Numbered from the stretch's first letter, positions 15,905 to 23,259 are shown. The stretch is DNA of 29,036 nt from DATKDU01 sp035512595 (GCA_035512595.1 DATKDU010000373.1:1-29036); one strand, 5' to 3'. The notes: a model not told the origin generated them from the letters alone. A program made the numbers and translations.

Positions 15905-16509
15905 TTGCCACTGCTTCCGAGTCCTTCGATGTGTTTCTGTCGCATTCTCTGGTGGGACAGAACGACGCCCACCGAGTTGCACAAGCTCTCACGGATGCCG
16001 GGATGAACGTCTTCGATTCCACCGCGGTTGCGGCGGGCGGGTCTACGGCGGACGAAATCTGGAACGCAATGGCCGTCAGCGACGCCTTCGTCGTCGTCGC
16101 CGATCCCCGCATTGCTCCTTCCGCCAACGTCCAAGTCGAGCTTGGCGCAGCCATGGGATGGAACAAGCCGATCTTCGTCGTGCGGACCGACGAAGCCGTT
16201 GCGGCCAAGTCCGTGGACTATCTGCGGAAATTCCCTACCTTTCCCGAAACTCGACTTGTCGATCTGGTCGCTGCGATCCGAACGACTGCCGCACCGCTGT
16301 CCAATTCGGATCGCCAGGCACTGGCCGATGCGTACCAGGAACTCGGTGCGCCCGTCGATCGCTTGATCGCCGATCCGGAGTTGGCGGATGACCTCTCGAG
16401 CGGCTTTCGCGGCCGTTCGCTGACCCGGCTTTCTGGGGAGAGATTGCTGCAAGAGCTATTGCGGATGCGCAAGGCGGGAATCCTTCCACGGCTAAAAAGA
16501 CGCGGGTGA
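15901..16509 (+). CDS. TIR-like protein B with C-terminal helical extension (second of a tandem pair)
   Basis: The N-terminal 130 residues are a second, divergent TIR-like domain: FDVFLSHS (9-16), GMNVFDSTAVAAGG (34-47), MAVSDAFVVVADP (57-69) and SANVQVELGAAMGWNKPIFV (74-93). Glu80 lies at the catalytic-glutamate position. The strand F-D-V-F-L-S-H matches partner A, but the BB-loop is different, so the two are unlikely to be recent duplicates. Residues about 130-202 form a helical tail (LADAYQELGAPVDRLIADPE, then LSGERLLQELLRMRKAGILP) that I cannot place. The start codon overlaps the stop of gene A (ATGA), which implies coupled translation. Its own stop overlaps a possible GTG start of the next gene. 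It may be the signalling partner, regulator or sensor of A. Confidence 0.8.
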   Translation: MIATASESFDVFLSHSLVGQNDAHRVAQALTDAGMNVFDSTAVAAGGSTADEIWNAMAVSDAFVVVADPRIAPSANVQVELGAAMGWNKPIFVVRTDEAVAAKSVDYLRKFPTFPETRLVDLVAAIRTTAAPLSNSDRQALADAYQELGAPVDRLIADPELADDLSSGFRGRSLTRLSGERLLQELLRMRKAGILPRLKRRG

Positions 16510-16538
16510 AACTCCCGGCTATTGCCAGCTTGCCTTCC

Positions 16539-18941
16539 ATGAATCAGCCCAAGGCGGCGCATTTGCCGGCACTCTTTTCGCTGACCCTCTTTCTGAGCGC
16601 CGCGCTGGTGTTTCTGGTGCAGCCGATGTTCGGCAAGATGGTGCTGCCGCGCTTTGGCGGAGCGCCGGCCGTGTGGAACACGTGCCAGGTCTTTTTTCAG
16701 GCGTCGCTGCTGGTGGGATATGTCTATGCACACCTTGTCAGCACGCGGCTGGGCATCCGCTGGCAGGTCGTTGTGCATGGCGTCGTGCTCCTCGTCCCGT
16801 TGATCAGCCTGCCGATCGCGGTGGCGGCCGGATGGGAACCGGCCGGCGATGCCAGCCCCGTTGGATCGCTGTTGGGGCTTCTGGCGGTCAGCGTCGGACT
16901 GCCGTTCGTAGTGGTCTCGACGACCGCACCTCTCTTGCAAGCCTGGTTTGCCAGGTCGGACGATGCGGCAGCCGGCGATCCGTATTTTCTGTATGCCGCC
17001 AGCAACGCCGGGAGCCTGTTGGCGCTGCTGGCCTATCCGCTGGTGCTGGAGCCGGCACTTCCGCTGAGTTCCCATCGGCTGGTGTGGTCCGGCGGATACT
17101 TGTTGCTCGTGGGTCTGATCGTCGTGTGCGGGATCATCACCTGGCGATCGAGGGGACACGTTCCGTCACCTTCGCTCCCCCTCACCCCCTCACCCCCTCA
17201 CCCCCTCACCCTCTCACCCTCTCACCCCCTCACCCAATGGACCCGCCTCCACTGGCTGGCCCTGGCCTTTGTGCCGTCGAGCTTGCTGTTGAGCGTGACG
17301 CTGCACATCACGACCGATGTCGCGGCGGTGCCCCTGTTGTGGGTAGTGCCGCTGGCGATTTATCTGGCGACGTTCATCCTGGCGTTTGCAAGGCGGCAGT
17401 TCTTTCCCTCAGGCCTCGCGGCGCGAATCATGCCGCTGTTGGTCATCGTGCTGGTGATTGTGCTGGTGTCGGAAGCGACCCACCCCACATGGCTGTTGAT
17501 GCTGGTCCATTTCGCCACCTTCTTCGTGGTGTCGCTGGTGTGCCACGGCGAGCTGGCCCGGTTGCGCCCGCCGCCGGAGCGGTTGACCGAGTTTTATCTG
17601 TGGCTATCGCTCGGCGGCATTCTCGGCGGCCTGTTCAGCGGGCTGATTGCACCGCTGGTGTTTCGCACCCTCGTGGAATATCCACTGGTGCTCGTGCTGG
17701 CGTGTCTGCTCAGGCCAGCGCCGGCTCAAAGCGATGCCGCGATCGCCGACCGCCGCGCGAAACGGAAGAAGGAGCGGGCTCCGTTCGCCGATCCAGTGGC
17801 CGCGGGTAGCGGGCGACAAACGACCGGCTGGCGATTATCCCCTTTGCAGCTCGATTTCGTCCTGCCGATCGCACTGGGCGTAGCCGTCGCCGCACTGATC
17901 TGGATTTCCCAGCTAGTTTCCGAGCCGCTCGACCTGCTCGACGTCGAAAGGCTGGCGATCGCGTTCGCGCCCCCCGCAGTCATCTGCTACCTGTTTCTCT
18001 ATCGGCCGGTGCGCTTTGCGCTGGGGATCGCGGCGATTCTGCTGGCCAGTCAATTGCGGCCCAGCATCCACGGCCAGGTGCTGCACGTCGAGCGGAGTTT
18101 TTTTGGCGTCCACCGCGTCGCCGTCGATCCGACCGGAAAGTACATGCAGCTCGTCCATGGCAGCACTGTGCATGGCAAGCAGCGCCTCGCGGATGCGTCC
18201 GCGAGCAGCAATTCCGCCCCGCGGCCTGGTCCCGCCGAGCCGCTCAACTACTACCACCGCCACGGCCCGGCGGGGGATCTGTTCGCCCTGCCGCAGGTGA
18301 AAAACGAACGGCTTCCCGTTGCCGTGATTGGTCTGGGGACCGGCTCCCTGGCGGCTTATGCCCAGCCGTCACAGCCGCTGGATTACTACGAGATCGATCC
18401 AGTGGTCCAAAAAATCGCCCAGGATCGCCGATATTTCACGTTTCTGGCCGAATGCCGCGGGGATTACCGCATCCTTTTGGGGGATGCGCGGTTGAAGATG
18501 GGGGCTGCGCGCGACGGCCGATATGGTTTGATCGTGGTGGACGCGTTCAGCTCGGACGCGGTGCCGCTGCACTTGATTACCCGCGAGGCGGTGGCGCTGT
18601 ATGTGCAAAAGCTGGCGGAGCGGGGTGTGATTGCCTTTCATGTTTCCAATCGCTACCTCGATCTGTCCCCTGTGCTGGCCACGCTGGCCCGCGAGCTGGA
18701 CCTCGTTTGCCTCGTACGGGCCGATCTTTTTGAGCACCGCGAGGACAACCAGGGGCACGACTCGTCGATCTGGGTCGTGCTGGCTCGCCGGCAATCGGAC
18801 CTGGAGGGGCTTCCGCGTCCGCGAGCTGGCGTGTTGCCCCGCACCGTGTGGACCGTCGTTCCGCCCGGCAGCAGCGCCGCTTGGACCGACGAGCGGGCCA
18901 ACCTGTTCAGCGCCTGGCGATCGTCAGATTCCGCCCAGTAA
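16539..18941 (+). CDS. Fused multi-pass membrane protein / spermidine-synthase-like protein
   Basis: The N-terminal part has many transmembrane segments beginning LFLSAALVFLVQPMFGKMVL, with PRFGGAPAVWNTCQVFFQAS, the standard opening of fused MFS/spermidine synthase proteins. The C-terminal 230 residues carry a Rossmann methyltransferase-type fold: VAVIGLGTGSLAAYA (near residue 594), DYYEIDPVVQKIA, DYRILLGDARLKM and LIVVDAFSSDAVPLHLITRE (near 665). Length 800 aa. The ATG at 16539 fits the family; a GTG at 16506 in the same frame overlaps the previous stop (GTGA). Residues 214-232 are encoded by an octanucleotide repeat. Polyamine or related aminopropyl chemistry at the membrane is presumed from the fold; the true product is unknown for this fused group. 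No clear Shine-Dalgarno sequence precedes either start. Confidence 0.85.
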   Translation: MNQPKAAHLPALFSLTLFLSAALVFLVQPMFGKMVLPRFGGAPAVWNTCQVFFQASLLVGYVYAHLVSTRLGIRWQVVVHGVVLLVPLISLPIAVAAGWEPAGDASPVGSLLGLLAVSVGLPFVVVSTTAPLLQAWFARSDDAAAGDPYFLYAASNAGSLLALLAYPLVLEPALPLSSHRLVWSGGYLLLVGLIVVCGIITWRSRGHVPSPSLPLTPSPPHPLTLSPSHPLTQWTRLHWLALAFVPSSLLLSVTLHITTDVAAVPLLWVVPLAIYLATFILAFARRQFFPSGLAARIMPLLVIVLVIVLVSEATHPTWLLMLVHFATFFVVSLVCHGELARLRPPPERLTEFYLWLSLGGILGGLFSGLIAPLVFRTLVEYPLVLVLACLLRPAPAQSDAAIADRRAKRKKERAPFADPVAAGSGRQTTGWRLSPLQLDFVLPIALGVAVAALIWISQLVSEPLDLLDVERLAIAFAPPAVICYLFLYRPVRFALGIAAILLASQLRPSIHGQVLHVERSFFGVHRVAVDPTGKYMQLVHGSTVHGKQRLADASASSNSAPRPGPAEPLNYYHRHGPAGDLFALPQVKNERLPVAVIGLGTGSLAAYAQPSQPLDYYEIDPVVQKIAQDRRYFTFLAECRGDYRILLGDARLKMGAARDGRYGLIVVDAFSSDAVPLHLITREAVALYVQKLAERGVIAFHVSNRYLDLSPVLATLARELDLVCLVRADLFEHREDNQGHDSSIWVVLARRQSDLEGLPRPRAGVLPRTVWTVVPPGSSAAWTDERANLFSAWRSSDSAQ
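17181..17235 (+). repeat. Octanucleotide tandem repeat inside a coding sequence
   Basis: Seven copies (the last missing one base) of the 8-base unit CTCACCCC, two of them CTCACCCT, lie within the spermidine-synthase-like gene. They encode a Pro/Ser/Leu/Thr/His loop with an eight-residue period (LTPSPPHP, LTLSPSHP) between membrane segments. Because 8 is not a multiple of 3, loss or gain of one unit would shift the frame. Confidence 0.92.
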
Positions 18942-18961
18942 GGGGCCGCTCGCCCCGTTTT
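18942..18961 (+). terminator. Weak intrinsic terminator
   Basis: Directly after the TAA at 18939-18941 comes GGGGC, a five-base loop, GCCCC, G and then TTTT. The stem is short but all G-C and the placement is right for the spermidine-synthase-like gene. Confidence 0.35.
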
Positions 18962-19039
18962 GAACGAGATCGGTTCGCCAAAACGGTCCGCTTCCATTTA
19001 GAATGAATCATCGGCATCTCCTCGTCACGCATCGGCACC

Positions 19040-19360
19040 ATGAATCGAGCCCAGCTCACCAGCGTTTTCAATCAGGGATTTCGCCGCGGGGCCAACGACC
19101 GCGCCGCAGCGGGACTCGTCTTGTCCCGCACGGAGACTCCCGCGCCGCCGGCACAGATTCCCGTACCACCGGCGGAGCATGTTTCCGCCCTGGATCAGCA
19201 AGCGTGGCGGGAAGGCTACTCGATGGGGTACACGATGGGCTGCTCGGACGCGGAGTTCGCCAGGGTCGCCGATCCCGGCGCTCAGGGGATGGTTGCCTCG
19301 CTGGAAGAAGACATGCTCGAGCTGTTCGGCGTCTTCAAGCGGCTGGGGAATTCGAAGTAG
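19040..19360 (+). CDS. Small hypothetical protein
   Basis: I do not recognise this 106-aa protein. It starts MNRAQLTSVFNQGFRRGAND, has a Pro/Ala-rich linker (TPAPPAQIPVPPAEHV, residues about 35-50), then a helical C-terminal part with a G-Y-x-M-G repeat (REGYSMGYTMGCSDAEF) and LEEDMLELFGVFKRLGNSK. The G-Y-x-x-G pattern recalls glycine-zipper or YxxxG-type small proteins, but no firm family is claimed. There is no signal peptide. An overlapping frame starting at 19003 is less protein-like. Its stop TAG is followed at once by heptamer repeats (GGTTCAG). Confidence 0.5.
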   Translation: MNRAQLTSVFNQGFRRGANDRAAAGLVLSRTETPAPPAQIPVPPAEHVSALDQQAWREGYSMGYTMGCSDAEFARVADPGAQGMVASLEEDMLELFGVFKRLGNSK

Positions 19361-19374
19361 GGTTCAGGGTTCAA
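19361..19374 (-). repeat. Left copy of an inverted heptamer repeat
   Basis: Two units of GGTTCAG (second ending GGTTCAA), the reverse complement of the CTGAACC units found at 19721. They directly follow the stop codon of the small hypothetical gene and lie just before the four-helix-bundle gene. Confidence 0.75.
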
Positions 19375-19398
19375 CGGCTTTGTGATCTTCACCTGGAA

Positions 19399-19731
19399 GT
19401 GTGTGATTTGACGCACACATGGCCAGCGGAGGAGCGGTATGAGCTGGCATCTCAGGCGCGGCGCTCCTCGAACAGTTCCCCCGCGAATCTGGCAGAGAAA
19501 CACAGCGATCGACACGTCAAGAACAAGATCGAAGGTGTCAATCGGGCCCGCGGCGAGGCACTTGAGACCGTCCATCACGTCTATATTGCACTGCGGAAGC
19601 AGTACATCACGCAGCAAGCGTTCGAGGCCATTCGCGACCGATATGAAGAGTGTGTGCGGATGCTCAACGGACTGGAGAAGACCCTAGAGCGACAACTCGA
19701 CGAGTCGCAGCGCCGCTTTCCTGAACCCTGA
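19399..19731 (+). CDS. Four-helix-bundle protein (23S rRNA IVP-like), N-terminus unclear
   Basis: The readable core is TWPAEERYELASQARRSSNS, SPANLAEKHSDRH, then ALETVHHVYIALRKQYITQQ and YEECVRMLNGLEKTLERQL. This matches the four-helix-bundle family found as intervening-sequence proteins in 23S rRNA genes and as many stand-alone genes (P-E-E-R-Y, S-x-Q-x-R-R, N-x-A-E). No in-frame ATG is present at the expected place; GTG at 19399 is a guess and the first helix looks incomplete. The left flank is GGTTCAG repeats and the stop codon TGA lies inside the right CTGAACC array. Stand-alone members have no established function. The gene may be N-terminally damaged, and its paired inverted repeats suggest a small movable cassette. 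Confidence 0.55.
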   Translation: MCDLTHTWPAEERYELASQARRSSNSSPANLAEKHSDRHVKNKIEGVNRARGEALETVHHVYIALRKQYITQQAFEAIRDRYEECVRMLNGLEKTLERQLDESQRRFPEP

Positions 19732-19762
19732 ACCCTGAACCCTGAACCCTGAACCCTGAACC
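19721..19762 (+). repeat. Right heptamer array, inverted relative to 19361
   Basis: Six perfect tandem copies of CTGAACC. The first copies supply the last codons and the TGA stop (19729-19731) of the four-helix-bundle gene. The array ends five bases from the stop of the convergent EamA transporter gene. Confidence 0.95.
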
Positions 19763-19766
19763 CTTC

Positions 19767-20693
19767 CTACAGCGTCGTATCCCCCGTCTCCAGCTCCGTG
19801 CTCTCCGCCTGACCGCGCCCCAGGACCCACGCGGTCGGCGCGATGATCAGCACCATCCCCACCAGCGTCAGCGGCGTGAACGTCCGGCCGTGGAAGATCA
19901 TCTCCAGTAGCATCGCAAAGCCCACCTGCGACAGGCCGACGACCGAGACCCGCGCCGGGATGCCCGTGGAAAAGGCTTTGGTCAGAAAGAGCTGGCCGGC
20001 GGTCGCGAACAGTCCCACTCCCAGCAGCGCGGTCAGCGGACCGGCGGTCACGTGCGGCGGCGGCATTTCATCAGCAAACACAAACAGCGCACCAACGCAC
20101 GCCAGCAGCGAGACCAGCGAGAAGTGCGTCACGATCGCCCGCGAGTCGATGTGCTTGAGCCGGTGCAGGCCGATCAGCGCAATCGCGCTGGTAAACGCGC
20201 TCACCAGGGACGCAACAATGGCAATCACGGCGGATATTCCGCCGGGCGAAGCAGCCGCACTGGGATTGCCCGCTGCCGCACTGAGGGAGAGCAGGCAGAC
20301 GCCCGCGACGCCAATGGCGGCGGCAATCCAGGTGTCGGAGCTGGGAACGTGTCCGAGGAGCGGCCACGATAAGACGGCGACCCACAGCGGATACATGTTC
20401 GTCAGCGTGAGCACGACCGACACGTCGTAATGCGTCATCGCGTAAAAACCGCAGACCAGGCTGACGCTCCCCGCCAGGCTCCGCATCCACAGCGTCCGCG
20501 GCCGCAGGAAAACGAACTGCGCCCCGCCGACGACGACCAGAATGGCCCCGAAGATCATCGCCAGTCCGCTGCGAGCGATGGCGATCCACTGCCAGTCAAA
20601 GTCGTCCTTGAGATCGGCCGTCAGAAAGGCCATCCCCGCGAAGGCAATCGCTCCCAGGAGCATCCACAAATACGGCAAGAGCGAGGCGTGCAT
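19767..20693 (-). CDS. EamA-family (DMT superfamily) transporter
   Basis: This 308-aa protein is hydrophobic throughout, with about ten membrane segments in two similar halves, as in EamA/RhaT drug/metabolite transporters. Characteristic stretches are MLLGAIAFAGMAFLTAD, IARSGLAMIFGAILVVVGG, SLVCGFYAMTHYDVSVVLTL and MYPLWVAVLSWPLLG in the first half. The second half has GVGLFATAGQLFLTKAFSTG and VSVVGLSQVGFAMLLEMIFH, then LTLVGMVLIIAPTAWVLG. Substrate unknown. The start codon has no Shine-Dalgarno sequence. The 5' side faces a 365-base region containing a dispersed palindrome and a long hairpin. Confidence 0.87.
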   Translation of the reverse strand: MHASLLPYLWMLLGAIAFAGMAFLTADLKDDFDWQWIAIARSGLAMIFGAILVVVGGAQFVFLRPRTLWMRSLAGSVSLVCGFYAMTHYDVSVVLTLTNMYPLWVAVLSWPLLGHVPSSDTWIAAAIGVAGVCLLSLSAAAGNPSAAASPGGISAVIAIVASLVSAFTSAIALIGLHRLKHIDSRAIVTHFSLVSLLACVGALFVFADEMPPPHVTAGPLTALLGVGLFATAGQLFLTKAFSTGIPARVSVVGLSQVGFAMLLEMIFHGRTFTPLTLVGMVLIIAPTAWVLGRGQAESTELETGDTTL

Positions 20694-20797
20694 GGAGGGA
20701 GCAGCGGGCGGGCAATCGCTGGGCGGGACTTTCCATTATGGATGAAAGCCCGCGGCTGGTGAATGAGAGTGGTTGGTGTTGCTGGCGGTTCGCTTGG

Positions 20798-20853
20798 TAG
20801 GACAGGTTTTCAACCTGTCCCAATCGATCAGGACAGGTTGAAAACCTGTCCTA
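20798..20853. repeat. Dispersed palindromic element, copy 3
   Basis: Same double-arm structure as the copy at 2371, with a 10-base spacer and perfect arms. This copy is in the non-coding region between the divergent transporter and protease genes, about 100 bases upstream of the transporter start. The rest of 20694-21058 holds the hairpin at 20948 and otherwise nothing I recognise. Confidence 0.9.
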
Positions 20854-20947
20854 CGCGGCAGCGAACCACCTTTGGGCTTCCGTCGTAGCAAAAAACAGAG
20901 AGAAACGGGTTCCTAAGAGGCGCCTTTACGCGGGCGCTTCACCCTAC

Positions 20948-21005
20948 GGGCCGGCTCGTGACGCAAGTGTTTGGAAGCTAGAGGGTTGCGTCACGAGTCC
21001 GGCCC
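20948..21005. repeat. Long hairpin upstream of the DegP-like gene
   Basis: GGGCCGGCTCGTGACGCAA and its inverted copy (with one extra base) TTGCGTCACGAGTCCGGCCC enclose an about 19-base loop. The stem is about 19 bp and GC-rich. It ends roughly 50 bases before the protease start, inside the likely leader or promoter region. It may be another dispersed element, a terminator-like attenuator or a regulatory fold. Confidence 0.7.
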
Positions 21006-21058
21006 TTTCTGACAACCCAACCGATCCCCATGGATCGCATCGCCAAGGAGATATGGAT

Positions 21059-22612
21059 ATGAAATCCCTTTCAACCAACCTATGGAAACCGGCTGCCATC
21101 TGCCTTGTCGTGTCGGGGCTGGGGGCGGCCGGATATTGGGCCGCTGGCGGCAACGATCTGCTGGCACAAAACGAAGGACCGGCCTCCCGCGTGACGCCGA
21201 CGGAGGCCGTGCAGCATGCCAACGCTTTGTCGGAGGCCTTTCGCGCCGCGTCTGACCGAGTGATGCCGGCGGTCGTCTCGATCCAGCACGAGATCAAGCC
21301 CAAGCTCGTTCGCCGCGACATCCGGCCGCGCGGAGGAAACCGATTGCCGCGGGAGCTGGAAGAACTCGATCCGCTCCTGAAGCGATTTTTTGAGGACATG
21401 CCCGACATGGACCAGTTTGAAATGCCCAACACTCCGCAGCAGAGTGCCGGCAGCGGCGTGATCATCGACAAGAGCGGCGTCATTCTCACGAACAACCACG
21501 TCGTCGCCGGCGGCGGCAAGATTATGGTCAAGCTGCACGACGGCCGCGAGTTTGAAGCGGTCGATGTGCAGACCGACCCGACCACCGACATCGCCGTGTT
21601 GAAGATCAAAGCTGGCGACTCGCTGCCGGCGGCGACCCTCGGCAATAGCGACAAGGCCCAAGTTGGCGACTGGGTGCTCGCCCTGGGGCAGCCATTCGGT
21701 CTCACCGACACGCTGACCGCCGGCATCATCAGCGCCAAGCAGCGAGCCGTCGGCATTACCCGGCACGCGGAGTTCCTCCAGACCGACGCGGCAATCAATC
21801 CGGGCAATAGCGGCGGGCCGCTGGTGAACCTGCAAGGCGAAGTGATCGGCATCAACACGGCCATCAGCTCCAGCAGCGGCGGCTTCCAGGGGGTCGGCTT
21901 TGCCGTGCCGGTGAACGTCGCCAAATGGGCCAGCTCGCAGCTCCTCAAGGACGGCAAGGTTCGCCGGGCCTACATCGGCGTCGGCATTCAGCCGGTGAAC
22001 AAGGACCTGGCCGATCAGCTCGGTCTGAAGACGCCCGGAGGCGCGATCGTGACCGAAGTCGTTCCCGATTCTCCGGCCGAGCGGGCCGGAATCCAGGTCG
22101 AGGACGTGATCATCGGCTTTGGCGGCCAAGCGGTGCAGAACAGCGCCCAGCTATACGCCCTGGCCGGCCGCTCGGAAATCGGCAGCAAGCAGCCGGTGAC
22201 GCTGATTCGCGACGGCAAGCGGATGGAGCTGACCGTCACGCTCCGCGAGCAGCCGGCCAAGTTTGCCGCGACTTCGAGCCGCGAAGATGAGACGCCGCCG
22301 GTGGAAAGTGAAGAAGCCTCGTATGACAACCTGGGGCTGGAGGTCGCTCCGCTTGACGGGCAAGTGGCACGGCAGCTCGGACTGCGCGGCGGCGAAGGGG
22401 TGGTGATCACCGGGGTCGAGCGCGGCAGCCCGGCCGATAGGGCGGGGCTTGCCGAATCGATGGTGATCACGCAGGTCAATCGTCAGGCGGTTGGCAGCGT
22501 GGCCGAGTTTCAGGCGGCAGTGAAACGCGCTTCGCTGGAGAAGGGGGTGCTGCTGCTCGTCAAGACTGCCGAAGGCTCGCGTTTCGTGGTGATTCGTCAG
22601 GATCGCGAATGA
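21059..22612 (+). CDS. Do/DegP-like serine protease with two PDZ domains
   Basis: AAGGAG ends at 21050, eight bases before ATG 21059 and only two before ATG 21053, so 21059 is preferred. An N-terminal hydrophobic segment (AAICLVVSGLGAAGYWAAGG) serves as signal peptide or anchor, placing the protein in the periplasm. The trypsin-like triad is complete: His147 in LTNNHVVAGG, Asp177 in DPTTDIAVLKI and Ser251 in PGNSGGPL. Two PDZ domains follow, starting near AYIGVGIQPVNKDLADQLGL and near NLGLEVAPLDGQVARQLGL. Length 517 aa is typical of Do-family quality-control proteases, which degrade or refold damaged envelope proteins. A long hairpin lies in its upstream region. The gene is monocistronic by appearance, and the downstream fatty-acid genes have their own promoter. 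Confidence 0.92.
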   Translation: MKSLSTNLWKPAAICLVVSGLGAAGYWAAGGNDLLAQNEGPASRVTPTEAVQHANALSEAFRAASDRVMPAVVSIQHEIKPKLVRRDIRPRGGNRLPRELEELDPLLKRFFEDMPDMDQFEMPNTPQQSAGSGVIIDKSGVILTNNHVVAGGGKIMVKLHDGREFEAVDVQTDPTTDIAVLKIKAGDSLPAATLGNSDKAQVGDWVLALGQPFGLTDTLTAGIISAKQRAVGITRHAEFLQTDAAINPGNSGGPLVNLQGEVIGINTAISSSSGGFQGVGFAVPVNVAKWASSQLLKDGKVRRAYIGVGIQPVNKDLADQLGLKTPGGAIVTEVVPDSPAERAGIQVEDVIIGFGGQAVQNSAQLYALAGRSEIGSKQPVTLIRDGKRMELTVTLREQPAKFAATSSREDETPPVESEEASYDNLGLEVAPLDGQVARQLGLRGGEGVVITGVERGSPADRAGLAESMVITQVNRQAVGSVAEFQAAVKRASLEKGVLLLVKTAEGSRFVVIRQDRE

Positions 22613-22616
22613 TCAC

Positions 22617-22720
22617 TCGATCCCACGCTTTGCGTGGAACGCACGTTCGGACGTTCCGCGTCCCCCCCGCAACGGGACGCAGAGCGTCCCCGCTGGTGTT
22701 GCCACGCGGAACGGGGGAAC
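22617..22720. repeat. Composite palindromic repeat downstream of the protease gene
   Basis: Starting a few bases after the stop is a run of small palindromes: CCACGC ttt GCGTGG (22623-22637), a GGAACG/CGTTCC-rich middle, GGGACGC aga GCGTCCC (22674-22690) and CCACGCGGAACG. This resembles the GGGACGC/GCGTCCC type of dispersed element I associate with planctomycete genomes, here partly decayed. It may act as a transcription or mRNA end structure. The rest of 22613-22944 holds the acpP promoter and leader. Confidence 0.65.
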
Positions 22721-22783
22721 AAACCGAGCCATTTGGGCGCCCGGCCCGGCGGATTTTTACAAACGGCCCCAGGCTTTCCTACC

Positions 22784-22813
22784 TTGACCCGCTTTGCCAG
22801 AATCCTCTATCCT
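22784..22813 (+). promoter_or_regulatory. Sigma70-like promoter of the acpP-fabF genes
   Basis: TTGACC (22784-22789), 18 bases, then TATCCT (22808-22813). The predicted start near 22820 leaves a leader of about 125 bases before the GTG at 22945. The leader contains a small hairpin GCCGGG / CCCGGC at 22839-22857 followed by TTT. Confidence 0.55.
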
Positions 22814-22944
22814 ATTGAGCTTGATCGGCATCGAGCGGGCCGGGCAAGTGTCCCGGCTTTGCAGCGCCTAGGGTATGGGTTACTTTCGCAATTCGACTGG
22901 CGGCCGGCCGGGCTGCTGGCTCAACTTGTTGGAGGACGGCAAAC

Positions 22945-23184
22945 GTGGCATCCGTCGCAGAACGCGTGATCGACATCGTCGCAGAGCAACTGGGCGTCGA
23001 TAAGGAAAAGATCACGCCCGAGACTTCCTTTGTGAACGATCTGGGGGCTGACTCGCTCGACACGGTCGAGCTGGTCATGGAACTCGAAGAGGAGTTCGAC
23101 ATCAACATCCCGGACGATGCCGCCGAGAAGATCCAAACCGTCGGCCAGGCGATCAAATTCATCGAAGAGGCGCAAAACTCTTAG
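22945..23184 (+). CDS. acpP: Acyl carrier protein
   Basis: A 79-aa acidic protein with the invariant phosphopantetheine site GADSLDTVELVMELEEEF, Ser37 being the attachment residue. It starts at GTG 22945 with GGAGG ten bases upstream; there is no ATG nearby. AERVIDIVAEQLGVDKEKIT and TVGQAIKFIEE complete the standard four-helix ACP pattern. It carries growing acyl chains as thioesters for the cytosolic type II fatty-acid synthase. The next gene, 75 bases downstream on the same strand, is the condensing enzyme FabF, the commonest partner of acpP. A sigma70-like promoter lies about 130 bases upstream. Confidence 0.95.
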   Translation: MASVAERVIDIVAEQLGVDKEKITPETSFVNDLGADSLDTVELVMELEEEFDINIPDDAAEKIQTVGQAIKFIEEAQNS

Positions 23185-23259
23185 CGCCCCAGCCGGTTGT
23201 GGATCGCGCTGCGCGCCGGGCGGCGTCGCCGCTGTCAATCGGCTCTGTGCACTGGAACT

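Noticed and set aside
19003..19398. An ATG-started frame at 19003 extending into the four-helix-bundle gene
   Set aside because: The part before 19375 is Arg/Gly/His-rich and out of frame with the more protein-like 106-aa gene, so it is unlikely to be the real N-terminus.
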